Assembly (NCBI GenBank): GCA_028818705.1
Contig: JAPPNJ010000038.1
Span: 1 to 34,722 of the forward strand
Direction: 5' to 3'
Length of the DNA: 34,722 nucleotides
Origin: Candidatus Poribacteria bacterium
Lineage (GTDB): Bacteria; Poribacteria; WGA-4E; WGA-3G
Below, piece by piece: positions 17,650-26,309 of this stretch (the first letter of the stretch is position 1; every line of letters starts with the position of its first letter). The notes beneath the pieces are model-generated. The model was not told the origin of the DNA. It worked only from the letters and a program-made list of their open reading frames with translations, and did not search any database. Made by a program: the position numbers and the translations under genes.

Positions 17650-18873
17650 TTGAACGCTATGCAGACGTATATTATCGCAACTGCCTATTTTTTCTTTATT
17701 GTTGAATTACTCATCATTAGCCGATCTTTTTTCTACGCGCGGCGCGAACGGAATGCGAAGTGGCCGACCTACACCCCCAAGGCAGCAATTATCGCGCCGC
17801 ATTACGGATGGGATGCTGACACGGAAACGCATGCGAAAGGGCTTCTGCATCAAGACTACGCGGGCGCGTATGAAGTTTTCTTCGTCACACACCAAAAAGC
17901 GGATTCGGGACATGATGTCTCTTATCCACATCTCTGTGAAATTGCCGAACCGCATCCGAACATCCACGTGCTATTAGCACCGAACATCGTTGAAAACAAT
18001 CTCCCACGTTCCCAAAAGGTGCAGAATCTCCTGACAGCGATCGAAAAACTTCCAGACGATATTGAAGTTATCGCGTTTGTGGATGCCGATGTCGCTATCC
18101 GAGAGAATTGGTTAACGCTGCTTGTCAACCCTCTCCAAAAATCCGATATAGGGACAACTGTCGGTGGGCGGTTCTATTTTCCACAAACCTGGAATATCGC
18201 ATCGCTTGTAGAATCAATTTGGGTGAACTTCCAGATGAGCGTACAAGGCGATCATCCATTCACAATGGTATGGGGCGGTTCTAACGCCTTCCGACGTGAG
18301 ATGCTCGAAAAAGCGAAAATCCTTCAACGCTGGAATGAAGCGACGATCGAAGATCTGAATACGACGCTTGCGATGCGAGATGTTAAGCAGAAGGTGCATT
18401 TTGTTCCAGACTGTGTAGCGATTACGCGCACCGCCAACCGGACATGGCACCAAATTTTTGAATTTACAAACCGGCAGGTGATTATGACGTTCCACATGGG
18501 ACTCTGGGCGCAATGGTTCGCAAGTCTCATTGTTTCTCTACCGAAAGGTGTCTGCATATTGGGTTCACTCCCGTTTCTATTTCACAGGAGAGAATTACTA
18601 CTGGTTATCTTTATCCCTTTCCTGGAGGCACTCAGTTATCGTCTTTTTTCTAAAAACCTACCGCGCTGGCTCCAAGACATGCCAAAGGTACGACAGACAA
18701 TTAGTGTCTCCTCCTATGTGACTTCAGTCGGGATATTCTTGGCGGGTCTTAACGCCGTATATGCTGTCTTCCAACGCAAAATTACTTGGGGTGGAGTGCG
18801 ATATGAAATTCTGTCGGCGACAAAGTGTCGGGTTTTAGGCGCGGTCAAACGGAAACAAAAAGATAATGCTTAA
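17650..18873 (+). CDS. Family 2/21 glycosyltransferase, ceramide-glucosyltransferase-like
   Basis: A 407-residue membrane glycosyltransferase. An N-terminal helix (about 7-28) is followed by a GT-A domain with KAAIIAPHYGWD, the metal-binding FVDADV (Asp145, Asp147), the acceptor-side IEDLNT (Glu234-Asp235) and an FTNRQ block near residue 272 in place of the usual Q-x-x-R-W; two or three hydrophobic segments end the protein. This order matches processive and GT21-type enzymes that add sugar to lipids. The start is uncertain: TTG at 17650 has GGAAGAG five bases upstream; an ATG at 17659 is in frame. It follows the DUF4340 gene by three bases and may act in the same envelope process. Confidence 0.8.
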   Translation: MNAMQTYIIATAYFFFIVELLIISRSFFYARRERNAKWPTYTPKAAIIAPHYGWDADTETHAKGLLHQDYAGAYEVFFVTHQKADSGHDVSYPHLCEIAEPHPNIHVLLAPNIVENNLPRSQKVQNLLTAIEKLPDDIEVIAFVDADVAIRENWLTLLVNPLQKSDIGTTVGGRFYFPQTWNIASLVESIWVNFQMSVQGDHPFTMVWGGSNAFRREMLEKAKILQRWNEATIEDLNTTLAMRDVKQKVHFVPDCVAITRTANRTWHQIFEFTNRQVIMTFHMGLWAQWFASLIVSLPKGVCILGSLPFLFHRRELLLVIFIPFLEALSYRLFSKNLPRWLQDMPKVRQTISVSSYVTSVGIFLAGLNAVYAVFQRKITWGGVRYEILSATKCRVLGAVKRKQKDNA

Positions 18874-18887
18874 AGCGTAGTGGCTCA

Positions 18888-18915
18888 CAAGAATTGAAAC
18901 ATTCTTGACTTTTTT
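18888..18915 (+). terminator. Terminator overlapping the msrB promoter
   Basis: CAAGAAT (18888-18894), a 6-base loop and ATTCTTG (18901-18907) make a perfect 7-bp stem followed by six T residues (18910-18915). The right arm and T run contain the TTGACT -35 box of the next promoter. Confidence 0.7.
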
Positions 18916-18933
18916 CTGAAAATATGGCATAGT
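18905..18933 (+). promoter_or_regulatory. Sigma70-like promoter for msrB
   Basis: TTGACT (18905-18910), 17-base spacer and CATAGT (18928-18933), about 60 bases before the msrB start. Confidence 0.6.
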
Positions 18934-18991
18934 ATTTATAAAGGCTTTTTAGGAGCGAGTTTTGCCTTATATTCATGAGAGGAGTGGAAAA

Positions 18992-19405
18992 ATGGATGGA
19001 GAAAAAGTCACCAAATCAGAAAGAGAGTGGAAAGAACAACTCACAGCAGAAGAATTTAAAGTGACTCGGAAGAAAGGGACAGAACGCGCCTTTACGGGGA
19101 AATACCACGATTGTAAGGAACCGGGCACCTATCACTGCATCTGTTGCGGCAGCCCGCTGTTTAGTTCCGAAACCAAGTTTGATTCAGGTACAGGATGGCC
19201 CAGTTTTTGGGAATCTATCTCGCCGGAATCTATTGCGACGCAATCGGATCGTAGTATATTTTTCATGCCGCGCACGGAAGTCGTCTGTAGCCGGTGTGAC
19301 GCGCACCTCGGGCACGTTTTCGATGACGGTCCGCCGCCAACAGGCAAACGTTACTGCATGAATTCCGCGGCACTCACACTTGTAAAATCAGAAGAGGAAT
19401 CTTAA
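18992..19405 (+). CDS. msrB: Peptide-methionine (R)-S-oxide reductase
   Basis: A 137-residue MsrB that reduces the R form of oxidised methionine in proteins, using thioredoxin. Seen: two CxxC zinc pairs (CICCG and CSRCD), the [12 protein letters not shown] loop, [21 protein letters not shown] with the catalytic cysteine in RYCMN. ATG 18992 is chosen because a GAGAGGAGTGG site is at 18977-18987; an in-frame TTG at 18962 would add ten residues without family support. Apparently monocistronic, between a terminator/promoter and a repeat block. Confidence 0.95.
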   Translation: MDGEKVTKSEREWKEQLTAEEFKVTRKKGTERAFTGKYHDCKEPGTYHCICCGSPLFSSETKFDSGTGWPSFWESISPESIATQSDRSIFFMPRTEVVCSRCDAHLGHVFDDGPPPTGKRYCMNSAALTLVKSEEES

Positions 19406-19406
19406 A

Positions 19407-19553
19407 TCAGTTATCGGTGATCAGTCGTCAGTTTTCAGTTAAGAGGCAGGTTTGTAACAATTCACCTCTCCCTGGATTTCCTGAAAAAGTCAGTTTTTTA
19501 GAGGAAACCTCTTTAACTGATGACCGATAACCAACAACCGATAACTCATAAAA
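19407..19553. repeat. Imperfect inverted repeat of ACTGAT/ATCGGT units
   Basis: The left part (from AGTTATCGGTGATCAG at about 19410) and the right part (ending ACCGATAACT at about 19546) are imperfect reverse complements over about 40 bases, around a core with the short hairpin AGAGGAAACCTCT. It fills the gap between msrB and the radical SAM gene. Confidence 0.65.
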
Positions 19554-19562
19554 GGAGCATTA

Positions 19563-20783
19563 ATGGCACTACGAAGTCGAATCTCATCAAGATTTCTTGT
19601 CAATGAACTTGCCACCGCCATGTCGGAGGACTGGGGGACTTCGCGCAAGTTGATGCGTTATCAACTCGCCAAAGAAAGTTTCAACTGGCGACATCCGCTC
19701 GGTGCGAAACACGGCAAAGGCGATGCTATTCAATTGGTAAGCCTCCGAATTACCGATATGTGTAACCTCCGTTGCCATTCTTGCGGGCAGTGGGGTGATA
19801 ACGGTTACCTTCACGGAAAATCCCTGAAAGAGCTCAAACAACGCGAAGTTCCTGTCGAAGTCTATAAAGCGCTCGTTGACCAGATTGTGGATCAAGGTTG
19901 GTCCCCGGTTTGGTATATCTGGGGCGGTGAACCGATGCTTTACCCCGGTATTATCGAATTGATGCACTACATCAAAGAGAAAGGTATGCCTATATCACTC
20001 GTTAGCAATGCGACGAATATCGCAAGGCGTGCCGACGATATTTTGGAAACCTGCAAAATTATCTATCTGAGTGTTGATGGACCGAATGAGGAAATTCACA
20101 ACACGCAACGTCCGGGTGTATCAGAGAACTATGACAACTTCAAGGATGTCAAAGCGGCTCTGGAAACATTGAGCGCAGAGAAAGAAAAACGGAATATCGC
20201 ATTCCCGTATATAATTCCGCTGAGCTGCGTCACAATGTATAACATAGATGAGGTCGTAGATCTCTATAAGTTCACCAGCCAATATGCTGATGCCCAAATC
20301 TTCTATCTCACATGGTGGATCGATTCGCAATCCGCGCAAGAACACACGGAAGAGTTTGAGAACCGATTCGGTTTCAAACCGCAAACGCATTACGGTTGGA
20401 TCGGCACGTGGAAAGACTTTGATCACGGCGTAATATTGGATCGCTTTGAAGAGATGGAAAACCTCTCGAATGAACAACGCCGTTGCCCGCCGATTATGAT
20501 GCCGAGACTCAACACAAAAGGCGAAATCCAACGCTATTACACCGATCATGCGCAAACCTTTGGGTACAATCAGTGTGTCAGCATCTATATGACAATGGAG
20601 ATCGATAGTAATGGCGATGTTAGCCTCTGCCGTGATTACCACGACTATATCATCGGCAATATCAAGACAGACAAGGTCGTTGATATGTGGAATAATCAGA
20701 AGGCGATGAAGTTCCGGCAGTCCATAAGCAGTGACGGGCCTATGCCCGTCTGCCGACGCTGCTGCGGTTTAATGGGATTTTAA
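19563..20783 (+). CDS. Radical SAM / SPASM domain protein
   Basis: A 406-residue radical SAM enzyme. The cluster-binding motif is Cys67, Cys71 and Cys74 in CNLRCHSC, followed by WGGEP for SAM binding. The C-terminus has the SPASM-type extra cysteines: NQCVSIY, SLCRDY and VCRRCCGL, around the typical EIDSNGDVSLCRDY...GNI...MW pattern. SPASM members modify peptides or mature enzymes with extra iron-sulfur clusters; no small precursor peptide is visible next to it, so the substrate is unknown. The AAAGGAG site just before the ATG supports the start. A run of seven T residues follows the stop, without a clear stem. Confidence 0.88.
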   Translation: MALRSRISSRFLVNELATAMSEDWGTSRKLMRYQLAKESFNWRHPLGAKHGKGDAIQLVSLRITDMCNLRCHSCGQWGDNGYLHGKSLKELKQREVPVEVYKALVDQIVDQGWSPVWYIWGGEPMLYPGIIELMHYIKEKGMPISLVSNATNIARRADDILETCKIIYLSVDGPNEEIHNTQRPGVSENYDNFKDVKAALETLSAEKEKRNIAFPYIIPLSCVTMYNIDEVVDLYKFTSQYADAQIFYLTWWIDSQSAQEHTEEFENRFGFKPQTHYGWIGTWKDFDHGVILDRFEEMENLSNEQRRCPPIMMPRLNTKGEIQRYYTDHAQTFGYNQCVSIYMTMEIDSNGDVSLCRDYHDYIIGNIKTDKVVDMWNNQKAMKFRQSISSDGPMPVCRRCCGLMGF

Positions 20784-21041
20784 TTTTTTTGATTATCGGG
20801 CCTTCGCGCAGATTGTTCTTAATGAAGATTAATTTTTTAATTCGGTAATTCTGATCTCTTTTTTAGCTGAATCTCGGCAACTGTCTGAATCGCGGAATGC
20901 GCGGATGACACAGAAGACGCGGAATGAAGAGATTGTTTTTCTGACGGTCTCCATCTCTTAGGAAGTGCCATGTAGGAGTCCCATCGTCAAAAAATGTGAT
21001 AACCGATAATTGAAAACAGTCAATATATTACAGGAGACCCT
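20784..21041. other. Intergenic DNA with CGCGGA-type repeats
   Basis: No gene seen. It contains loosely repeated units (ATCGCGGAATGCGCGGAT and GACGCGGAATGAAG) at about 20888-20925. The segment just before the next gene has GATAACCGATAATTGA, related to the ATCGGT repeats upstream. Confidence 0.4.
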
Positions 21042-21905
21042 ATGAAGATAGGATTAAGAATTCCCGGCACAGCCCGTCAATTGCCCTTCGCAGATTTCTG
21101 CAAGTGGTGTGTCGATAACGGATTTGATGCCGTTGATATTGGAGAAGTCACCCCCGAAATTGTCCAAACCGCGAGAGATGCCGGCCTTGCTATCGGCAGC
21201 GCGGATCTCCCGGGTACCAGAGACCTACTGAGTGCGAAAAAATCCAAACAGAAAGCCGGTGCTGCCGCTGCAACAGATGCTATCGAAGCCGCTGCTGACA
21301 ACGATGTCCACATTATGTTCTGCGTCTTTGTGCCGGAAGATGCCAGCCTCGGTCGCGCAAAAAACTTTGATATTTGGAAGCAGACGATTCCACCTATCGC
21401 CGAATTTGCTGCGTCCAGAGGTGTAACGATCGCAGTAGAGGGATGGCCGGGTCCCGGTCCCGATTATCCTGCGCTCGGTTGCACACCGGAAATGTGGCGT
21501 GCGATGTTCGCAGAGTGTGACTCTCCGGGTTTGGGACTCAACTACGATCCGTCGCATCTTGTCAGAATCGGTATCGACTATCTCCGCGCACTGAATGAAT
21601 TCGCAGCCTACGTCAAACACGTCCACGGCAAAGATACTGCCTTCGACGAAGAAGCCCTCTATCTGCACGGGAATTTGGGACCGAGTTTCCAAAGTGCTCG
21701 CGGTTTCGGTGAAGATTGGTGGCGTTATACGATTCCAGGTGACGGCATTGTGGACTGGTTACGCGTGGTCCAACGGTTAGAGGACGAGGATTTTGACGGT
21801 ATTGTCAGTGTAGAACTTGAGGATTACCGTTACTGGCGCACGTGGGAAGCAGAATCCGACGGATTAATCCGATCACGTGAGTTTCTTGATGAGTTTGTCC
21901 GGTAA
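21042..21905 (+). CDS. Sugar phosphate isomerase/epimerase-like TIM barrel protein
   Basis: A 287-residue protein of the xylose isomerase-like TIM barrel (AP endonuclease family 2) superfamily. Likely metal-site strands are visible: VAVEG-type IAVEGWPG (Glu, about residue 134), LNYDPSHLVR (Asp and His), VKHVHGKDT (His) and IVSVELEDY (Glu). The C-terminal GDGIVDW block is typical of sugar epimerases of this group. It has a CAGGAGA ribosome-binding site. The PhyH dioxygenase gene follows after 65 bases, a pairing that suggests catabolism of an organic small molecule, but substrate is not readable. Confidence 0.85.
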   Translation: MKIGLRIPGTARQLPFADFCKWCVDNGFDAVDIGEVTPEIVQTARDAGLAIGSADLPGTRDLLSAKKSKQKAGAAAATDAIEAAADNDVHIMFCVFVPEDASLGRAKNFDIWKQTIPPIAEFAASRGVTIAVEGWPGPGPDYPALGCTPEMWRAMFAECDSPGLGLNYDPSHLVRIGIDYLRALNEFAAYVKHVHGKDTAFDEEALYLHGNLGPSFQSARGFGEDWWRYTIPGDGIVDWLRVVQRLEDEDFDGIVSVELEDYRYWRTWEAESDGLIRSREFLDEFVR

Positions 21906-21970
21906 TCCGTCCAACTTTTGCGTCCGCTTGCACAGCCGTTATACAGCAGCGCAATCAAGGAGAAATTGCC

Positions 21971-22900
21971 ATGAACGAACTTCTTAATATGGGTATGGAG
22001 GCTGCACCGGAAAAATATCTACCTCACCTAATCACAGAAGAAGAACGTACACATTTTGAAGAACAAGGCTACCTATATATACCCAACGCGCTCTCATCAG
22101 AGATGCGGGAACACCTCACATACGCTGTAGATACCTTGTACAACAAAGCACTCGCTACAGGCAGAGCAAAAGCTGGCTCACAATGGGGTTGGTCGGATTT
22201 CTTAGGTGCCGATGATGCGCTTTTAAATCTTGTAGATATGCCGACAACGTTACCCAAAGTCTGGGGCATCTTGGGCTGGAACATCTACCTATACCACGCG
22301 CACATGCACGTCAAACCGCCTGCACCGACAGATGCTGAAGAAGGTGAAGGGTGGCTGGAATGGCATCAAGATAGCGGACGCGTCAATATTGAAATGGAGA
22401 CGCATCCGCGTCCACGTCTGTCACTGAAAGTGGCATATTTCCTTACTGATGTCTCTGAAGCGGGACGTGGTAATTTCTATATCCGCCCAGGTAGCCACCT
22501 GAAGTCAGATATGCCCGTTCCAGAATATGAGATCAGCCGCGATCCACGTGAAGCGACTGCAGACGATGTGCCTGATGATGCGATGCCGGTCTGTGTTGAG
22601 CCGGGAACCGCGGTTCTGTTCGATAGACGACTCTGGCATTCGCGCAGTCCGAACCACTCCCAAATTACACGGAAGGCACTTTTCTACGGCTATGGGTATC
22701 GCTGGATTCGTCCGAAGGATGAGATGAGCGTTGAACCGCTTTATGAACGCTGCGATCCGATCCGCCGTCAACTGCTCGGTGCCGCTACGCGAAACAACGG
22801 ACGCTACGTTCCTTCTGAAGACGACGTGCCGTTGCGCGGCTGGCTCATTGAGAACCTCGGCGACAATCCAGCGTCCGCAATGGGATCTCGGCACGCGTAA
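21971..22900 (+). CDS. Phytanoyl-CoA dioxygenase (PhyH) family protein
   Basis: A 309-residue Fe(II)/2-oxoglutarate oxygenase of the PhyH family. The iron site is His132-x-Asp134 in WHQDSG and His223 in LWHSRSPN; Arg234 (QITRKAL) is placed to bind 2-oxoglutarate. The N-terminal EEQGYLYIPNALS is the usual PhyH entry. Length is normal. The ribosome-binding site AAGGAG lies about ten bases before the ATG. PhyH genes are strongly expanded in Poribacteria, and the substrate may be any small molecule rather than phytanoyl-CoA. Confidence 0.9.
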   Translation: MNELLNMGMEAAPEKYLPHLITEEERTHFEEQGYLYIPNALSSEMREHLTYAVDTLYNKALATGRAKAGSQWGWSDFLGADDALLNLVDMPTTLPKVWGILGWNIYLYHAHMHVKPPAPTDAEEGEGWLEWHQDSGRVNIEMETHPRPRLSLKVAYFLTDVSEAGRGNFYIRPGSHLKSDMPVPEYEISRDPREATADDVPDDAMPVCVEPGTAVLFDRRLWHSRSPNHSQITRKALFYGYGYRWIRPKDEMSVEPLYERCDPIRRQLLGAATRNNGRYVPSEDDVPLRGWLIENLGDNPASAMGSRHA

Positions 22901-23012
22901 ACTGTAGAATGGAAGGATGGAAGATAACTCCGTCCAGCTTTCCAATTGAATAAAAAAACGGAGGGATGGAGAACTGACCCGTCTTCCATTCTTCCACACT
23001 TCCATGCCTCTG
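22901..23012. repeat. ATGGAAG / CTTCCAT inverted repeat block
   Basis: ATGGAAGGATGGAAGA on the left (about 22911) and TCTTCCATTCTTCCA on the right (about 22983) face each other around an AT-rich centre. A related ATGGAAGAATGGAAG occurs at about 29600. No coding sense is seen. Confidence 0.55.
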
Positions 23013-23066
23013 TTCACTCTTCCGCTTATTGCCTTCTATTTAAACGCAAATTAAGGAGCGTACCCC

Positions 23067-23852
23067 ATGAAAACAGTATCACTTATTTGCATTTTGGCAG
23101 CATTTACCTTATCCAGTGCGTTCGTCGCCCCTGAATGGAAACCTTACGACGACTTTGAGGGTGATTTAGACGCAATTGACGAGACCCCCGGACAGATACC
23201 AGACCTCGGCACGAAATGGGTCCAGTTTGTCCCTGAAAACCGCTTAGAGATGGGAATCAAAGATGGCGTGTTTCAGATGAAAGTCAAAAGTCCGGGGGGT
23301 CGCGATCCGGGTTTCAAACTTGTTTTCGGGTGGGAGCCGCGCGATATCCTCGGCATCCAGTTCACGGTGAAGGTTGCTGAACTTTCTGATGCTGGCGGCT
23401 GGTTCGGGGTGCTGTGTACGAACGAGGAACCGAACTGGAAAAATCCGAACTGGGTTTTTGGTATGTCGCCGAGCCACCAACACAACTGGGGACCTAAAGG
23501 CGTGTTCGGTTCTGGCTCCGTCGGACAACTCGGCGGTTGGGAGGCGTTTTCTTATGAGGACATCCCCGAAAACACGAATATGCTCCGAACGCTCCGCTTG
23601 GAATGGAACGATGCAAAGCATGAAATGGCTGTGACTGTTGATCCGGGTGAAAAGACGGAATGGAAAAAGGACGACATCTCCTCTAACGCTGACTTAGGCG
23701 AATTTCCATGGTGGAGTATCTACCTCACTGCAGATCAGGTGGTTGAAATCGCCGTTGATGATGTTTTCGTAAAATCGGAGAGTCTGCCTTATCCCGTGGA
23801 AGCGCGCGGTAAATTGGCTGCACGCTGGGGTGAGATCAAGTTGGTGGATTAA
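23067..23852 (+). CDS. Secreted protein of unknown function, lectin-like fold
   Basis: A 261-residue protein with a signal peptide (KTVSLICILAAFTLSSAFVAP). The mature part is rich in Trp, Gly and beta strands (YDDFEG near the start, GGWFGVLCTNEEP, LRLEWNDAKHEMAVTVD, VEIAVDDVFV), which resembles concanavalin-like/DUF1080-type beta-sandwich proteins, a guess from pattern only. The C-terminal 32 residues are repeated almost exactly, in reverse orientation, in a gene remnant at 26952-27050. AAGGAG lies before the ATG. The convergent WD40 gene ends ten bases away. Confidence 0.7.
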   Translation: MKTVSLICILAAFTLSSAFVAPEWKPYDDFEGDLDAIDETPGQIPDLGTKWVQFVPENRLEMGIKDGVFQMKVKSPGGRDPGFKLVFGWEPRDILGIQFTVKVAELSDAGGWFGVLCTNEEPNWKNPNWVFGMSPSHQHNWGPKGVFGSGSVGQLGGWEAFSYEDIPENTNMLRTLRLEWNDAKHEMAVTVDPGEKTEWKKDDISSNADLGEFPWWSIYLTADQVVEIAVDDVFVKSESLPYPVEARGKLAARWGEIKLVD

Positions 23853-23862
23853 TGCAGTCTTT

Positions 23863-25965
23863 CTATGTGTTTCTCAAATAAGGTTTCAAATCCCATAACA
23901 GAATAGTGTGATCAAAACTACCACTTGCTAAGATGGTGCTATCTGGTGAAAACGCAAGACATTGAATATCTGTCGGATGTCCCAGAAAAGTGGCTACATT
24001 TTCACCGGTGCGAATGTCGAACAACCGAACAGGAACTTTCTCTACACCTGGTTCCCAGTTTTCACCATAAGCCAAATACTGACCGCAAGGCGAAAACGCT
24101 ATCGGATCCACCGAAGGGGGTGTTGATACTGTGAGAGGTTTGCGTATTGTCGCGCGTACTTCACACTGCTCAATATCCCACACAAGTATCCTGTCATCAG
24201 AAAATCTTCCCGCAATTAGATTTCCACACGAAGAAAACACCTGACGGGTGAAAGCACCTAAATCTTCAAAACGTTCTGCTAACGCTTCATAGTGATCATA
24301 ATCATCCCTATGCATCATAAAATTTTCTGGGAATTCACCGATTTCTTCACCGCGCATCACGTCCCACAAAACCGTTGTATTGTCCCAATCTATGCTGATA
24401 AGGCGCGTGCCATCCGGACTAAATCTCACGAAGGTGATCCAATTCGTATGTTTCCCTCTGAAGATGTGTTTCATCTGTCCGCTTGCGACATCCCATACAT
24501 AGACTGCACCGATTTCAGGGTCATTTTCGTGCGAGTCCTTAGCATCCGTTCCATTCCCACAGACAAGCAGGTTTGTGGCGGGCGCGTATGCCATCCCGTG
24601 TCGTCGATCGGGCAATCCTCCAGGCATTGTGAGTTCGGCGATCGGTTCACTTTGTCCAATTTCCCACAGATTTAGGGTGTTGCTCCAGAAGTCAGATTCT
24701 CCCGGCGGAAACCCGGTTGCATAAAATTTACCAGTCGCCGTGTCCGAATAAACGGCAACGATATGACAACGCGGCTCTGTAACAACGCGTTGCGGATAAG
24801 CGGTTGTAACATCCCATAGAATGACTCCACCAAATCCCCGATACCCCGCAGCAAGCGTCTTTCCATCAGGTGAAAATACGAGAGAATGCAAATCGCCAAG
24901 TTCCCACGGTAGGGTAGAGAGAGGCTCTGTCCCTCCCACCGTCTTGACTTGGACTTCAAAATCACTTTGGAAGGCAAGATGTGTCCCGTTGGAAAAGTGA
25001 ATAGGATGAATTTCTGCATCAAAATAACTTTTCTCCTGAAAAGTATACAACGCCTTTTGCTGTGCGACATCCCACACCGTGACACCGGGTAACGGGATTC
25101 TTCCTGTAGCACTTTGCTCGTAGGAGATCCCTGCTGCTCGAAGGGTACCATCACGGGCGTAGGAAACATTCATCAGCGTGTTATTGGACGATAGATAGGT
25201 CTGCTGCAGCTGCGAAGTGGCTGTCTCCCAGACTTGCACAGTCCCGTTCACACCGCCTGCTGCAAGGAACTGACCGCACGGTGAAAAACTGAGCGCGTAC
25301 ACAATTCCGTCGGGATGACCCGTGAGGCAGATGGTGCGTTCACAGGTCGTTATATCCCAGACGCTGATAAAATCAGCCCCATGTGACGACGCAAAGAGGT
25401 GATCGCCTGGTGAAAACGCCAAGGCACCGCTAAAATACCAACTCGACATCTTGAATTGATCAGCATCGGAGTATAACTCGATTTCTTCAGAAGGTAATTC
25501 CAGGGATGTCCGTATTCTACCGGTTAACGACTCATAGATGTCAACAATAACGTCACCGTAGCGACTTACAGCAAGCCATTGCCCCAATGGAGAAAAACAG
25601 AGGCTGCATAAATAATTTAGAGGTGGATTGTCCCGCAACCTTGCAGGATATTCCATGACAGCGATACATTTCTGTCTTTGCACATCCCATATCTTAATAA
25701 CCTCCTTCCCATCTCTATCCGTGTTTTTCACTGCCAACCAAGGTTGACTTGAACAGAGGGCGATGCAGCCGACCATGCCTCGCTCCGTTTCAAACAACGT
25801 AACGGGCTGGTGTGTCGTGAGGTCATACCACCACACGCCCATCCCAGTCCCAGCTGCCAAGAAGGTTCCATCTGCGGAAACGGCTAAATCACATAAGGCA
25901 CCCCACCCATAACGCGCAATTGCGCCCCGTGGCAGATCCCAAACAGTGAAATTATTCTTAGTCAT
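23863..25965 (-). CDS. WD40 repeat protein, cytosolic
   Basis: A 700-residue protein made almost wholly of WD40 repeats, about 12-14, enough for two beta-propellers. Repeat signatures recur along the chain: LAFSPDGKTLAAG, VWDVATSQ-like VWDVAQQK and VWETATSQ, ending with IQCLAFSPDSTILASGSFDHTILLWDL. There is no signal peptide, kinase, caspase or other effector domain fused to it, unlike many bacterial WD40 proteins, so it is probably a scaffold for protein binding. It runs opposite to the upstream block and ends ten bases from the secreted-protein gene. Confidence 0.9.
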   Translation of the reverse strand: MTKNNFTVWDLPRGAIARYGWGALCDLAVSADGTFLAAGTGMGVWWYDLTTHQPVTLFETERGMVGCIALCSSQPWLAVKNTDRDGKEVIKIWDVQRQKCIAVMEYPARLRDNPPLNYLCSLCFSPLGQWLAVSRYGDVIVDIYESLTGRIRTSLELPSEEIELYSDADQFKMSSWYFSGALAFSPGDHLFASSHGADFISVWDITTCERTICLTGHPDGIVYALSFSPCGQFLAAGGVNGTVQVWETATSQLQQTYLSSNNTLMNVSYARDGTLRAAGISYEQSATGRIPLPGVTVWDVAQQKALYTFQEKSYFDAEIHPIHFSNGTHLAFQSDFEVQVKTVGGTEPLSTLPWELGDLHSLVFSPDGKTLAAGYRGFGGVILWDVTTAYPQRVVTEPRCHIVAVYSDTATGKFYATGFPPGESDFWSNTLNLWEIGQSEPIAELTMPGGLPDRRHGMAYAPATNLLVCGNGTDAKDSHENDPEIGAVYVWDVASGQMKHIFRGKHTNWITFVRFSPDGTRLISIDWDNTTVLWDVMRGEEIGEFPENFMMHRDDYDHYEALAERFEDLGAFTRQVFSSCGNLIAGRFSDDRILVWDIEQCEVRATIRKPLTVSTPPSVDPIAFSPCGQYLAYGENWEPGVEKVPVRLFDIRTGENVATFLGHPTDIQCLAFSPDSTILASGSFDHTILLWDLKPYLRNT

Positions 25966-26075
25966 AGAAACCCCCGAAAGTGACTTGCAAGAAACATAAA
26001 AGTGTAAACTTACTTTTGGATTTTACTATAAAATGAAAAAAAATTGGTTTCTTTTTAAAAATTACTGGAAACTCA

Positions 26076-26115
26076 GGGGTATTTATACCATTTCTAGGAA
26101 TGGTATAAATACCCC
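26076..26115. repeat. Perfect 17-bp hairpin
   Basis: GGGGTATTTATACCATT (26076-26092), a 6-base loop and its exact complement AATGGTATAAATACCCC (26099-26115). It has no T run after it. The MITE starts at the next base. Confidence 0.9.
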
Positions 26116-26257
26116 CAGGGCCATTCAATTGTCGGTTTCAATCTTGATTTTGGTTGCCAGATGTTAACGTTTGGACGCAAGATCGCGAGCACAGCTCGCT
26201 CCTACAGAGGAAAGTATATTCATATATGAAGTAAATTTTAAAAACTGAATCGCTCTG
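26116..26257 (-). mobile_element. MITE copy 1 (142 bp), degenerate
   Basis: It starts with CAGGGCCATTCAATT and ends with AACTGAATCGCTCTG, which pair as degenerate terminal inverted repeats. Flanks are AAATACCCC (26107-26115) and AAATACGCC (26258-26266), a 9-base target duplication with one mismatch. Inside is the palindromic GCGAGCACAGCTCGCTCC. The sequence aligns along its length with the reverse complement of the element at 29640-29783. It has no coding capacity. Confidence 0.8.
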
Positions 26258-26275
26258 AAATACGCCTATATTTTC

Positions 26276-26304
26276 TTGAAAAATCTGCTTTTATGTGATA
26301 TAAT
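26276..26304 (+). promoter_or_regulatory. Consensus sigma70 promoter
   Basis: TTGAAA (26276-26281), 17-base spacer, TATAAT (26299-26304). The nearest gene start is more than 200 bases away at 26512, and a terminator-like hairpin lies between. Confidence 0.75.
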
Positions 26305-26309
26305 TTCCA

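Noticed and set aside
22901..23012. Possible CRISPR-like array because of repeated GGAAG units
   Set aside because: Units are short, unevenly spaced and inverted, with no spacers and no cas genes nearby.
23067..25965. WD40 protein and secreted protein as a functional pair
   Set aside because: They are convergent, have separate start regions and one is secreted while the other is cytosolic; adjacency alone is not evidence.
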